Shown one piece after another: positions 62,901 to 64,000 of a stretch of 64,000 nucleotides of DNA. This DNA comes from Blepharisma stoltei (taxonomy: Eukaryota; Ciliophora; Heterotrichea; Heterotrichida; Blepharismidae), in assembly GCA_914767885.1 (NCBI GenBank), contig CAJZBQ010000051.1, positions 1,078,404 to 1,142,403 of the forward strand, read 5' to 3'. A program made the position numbers and the translations under genes. The notes beneath the pieces are model-generated. The model searched no databases, had not been told where the DNA came from, and was given only the letters and a program-made list of their open reading frames with translations. The first letter of the stretch is position 1; each line of letters starts with the position of its first letter.

Positions 62901-64000
62901 GTGTTAGGGTGTTAGGGTGTTAGGGTGTTAGGGTGTTAGGGTGTTAGGGTGTTAGGGTGTTAGGGTGTTAGGGTGTTAGGGTGTTAGGGTGTTAGGGTGT
63001 TAGGGTGTTAGGGTGTTAGGGTGTTAGGGTGTTAGGGTGTTAGGGTGTTAGGGTGTTAGGGTGTTAGGGTGTTAGGGTGTTAGGGTGTTAGGGTGTTAGG
63101 GTGTTAGGGTGTTAGGGTGTTAGGGTGTTAGGGTGTTAGGGTGTTAGGGTGTTAGGGTGTTAGGGTGTTAGGGTGTTAGGGTGTTAGGGTGTTAGGGTGT
63201 TAGGGTGTTAGGGTGTTAGGGTGTTAGGGTGTTAGGGTGTTAGGGTGTTAGGGTGTTAGGGTGTTAGGGTGTTAGGGTGTTAGGGTGTTAGGGTGTTAGG
63301 GTGTTAGGGTGTTAGGGTGTTAGGGTGTTAGGGTGTTAGGGTGTTAGGGTGTTAGGGTGTTAGGGTGTTAGGGTGTTAGGGTGTTAGGGTGTTAGGGTGT
63401 TACGGGTGTTAGGGTGTTAGGGTGTTAGGGTGTTAGGGTGTTAGGGTGTTAGGGTGTTAGGGTGTTAGGGTGTTAGGGTGTTAGGGTGTTAGGGTGTTAG
63501 GGTGTTAGGGTGTTAGGGTGTTAGGGTGTTAGGGTGTTAGGGTGTTAGGGTGTTAGGGTGTTAGGGTGTTAGGGTGTTAGGGTGTTAGGGTGTTAGGGTG
63601 TTAGGGTGTTAGGGTGTTAGGGTGTTAGGTGTTAGGGTGTTAGGGTGTTAGGGTGTTAGGGTGTTAGGGTGTTAGGGTGTTAGGGTGTTAGGGTGTTAGG
63701 GTGTTAGGGTGTTAGGGTGTTAGGGTGTTAGGGTGTTAGGGTGTTAGGGTGTTAGGGTGTTAGGGTGTTAGGGTGTTAGGGTGTTAGGGTGTTAGGGTGT
63801 TAGGGTGTTAGGGTGTTAGGGTGTTAGGGTGTTAGGGTGTTAGGGTGTTAGGGTGTTAGGGTGTTAGGGTGTTAGGGTGTTAGGGTGTTAGGGTGTTAGG
63901 GTGTTAGGGTGTTAGGGTGTTAGGGTGTTAGGGTGTTAGGGTGTTAGGGTGTTAGGGTGTTAGGGTGTTAGGGTGTTAGGGTGTTAGGGTGTTAGGGTGT
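59982..64000 (+). repeat. Telomere, (TGTTAGGG)n, at least 4.0 kb
   Basis: About 500 near-perfect copies of the 8-mer, G-rich strand running toward the window end, so this is a right chromosome end and the array continues past the window. Only two variants are seen: an inserted C at about 63,403 (TTACGGG) and a 7-mer lacking one G at about 63,628. The unit (CCCTAACA on the other strand) is that of heterotrich ciliates. Confidence 0.97.

Noticed and set aside
59982-64000. Regular short repeat array resembling a CRISPR
   Set aside because: The unit is an 8-mer with no spacers; it is a telomere.
1-64000. Stentor as the source organism
   Set aside because: Same telomere unit, but Stentor uses the standard code while here in-frame TGA is Trp in nearly every long gene.
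1-64000. Genetic code with UAG as Gln (the listed 'Blepharisma' code)
   Set aside because: Genes end naturally at TAG (27,291 and 47,885), and in-frame TAG appears only in introns or inserts.

Overview
The window looks like germline (micronuclear) DNA of a heterotrich ciliate close to Blepharisma. Four things seen in the sequence support this. (1) It ends in more than 4 kb of (TGTTAGGG)n, the heterotrich telomere unit, running toward the window end. (2) In-frame UGA is read as Trp throughout at conserved positions, with UAA and UAG as stops; Stentor shares the telomere unit but uses the standard code. (3) Introns are 15-16 nt (three found). (4) Coding regions are interrupted by segments, mostly bounded by TA, whose removal restores frame and family homology. 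These behave as internal eliminated sequences (IESs). For the long genes, total length after removing the proposed IESs and introns is a multiple of three in every case. Three genes first need 1-nt corrections: kinase B1, the PAS-domain protein and tubulin copy 2.

Layout. 1-17 kb: a small unknown gene, a B-box/coiled-coil gene, and four related protein-kinase genes on the minus strand. Two are type A (HCD...DFD motifs) and two are type B (HRD...DFN), each with an N-terminal helical region. Kinase B2 carries a 2.1-kb IES with long terminal inverted repeats and two MITE-like elements nested in it. 17-21.9 kb: GTP cyclohydrolase I, with an IES abutting its start codon, and IES-rich intergenic DNA. 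22-27.3 kb: a multi-pass PAS-domain protein. 27.9-34.6 kb: a 1,984-residue secreted/membrane beta-helix protein with three IESs. 35.5-40.6 kb: two acyl-CoA oxidase/dehydrogenase paralogues, one missing its catalytic C-terminus. 40.6-45.3 kb: a WD40-repeat/TRP-like channel fusion. 46.4-50.2 kb: two tandem, very divergent beta-tubulins. 50.3-51.8 kb: a secreted alpha-amylase. 53-54.3 kb: a NudE/Ndel1-like coiled-coil protein. 55.4-57.1 kb: an unknown 308-residue protein. 57-60 kb: degenerate subtelomeric repeats and a truncated non-LTR retrotransposon running straight into the telomere.

The genes do not form a pathway or operon. What unifies the window is the eliminated DNA: short TA-bounded IESs with 6-10 bp palindromic ends, several MITE families sharing C-rich termini, GC-rich hairpin palindromes, and GC-rich retroposon-like inserts with 10-15 bp target duplications and TAATC-like tails. 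These sit inside genes and must be removed for the proteins to be made. All IES boundaries here are inferred from reading frame, paralogue comparison and direct repeats; matching somatic sequence would be the test.
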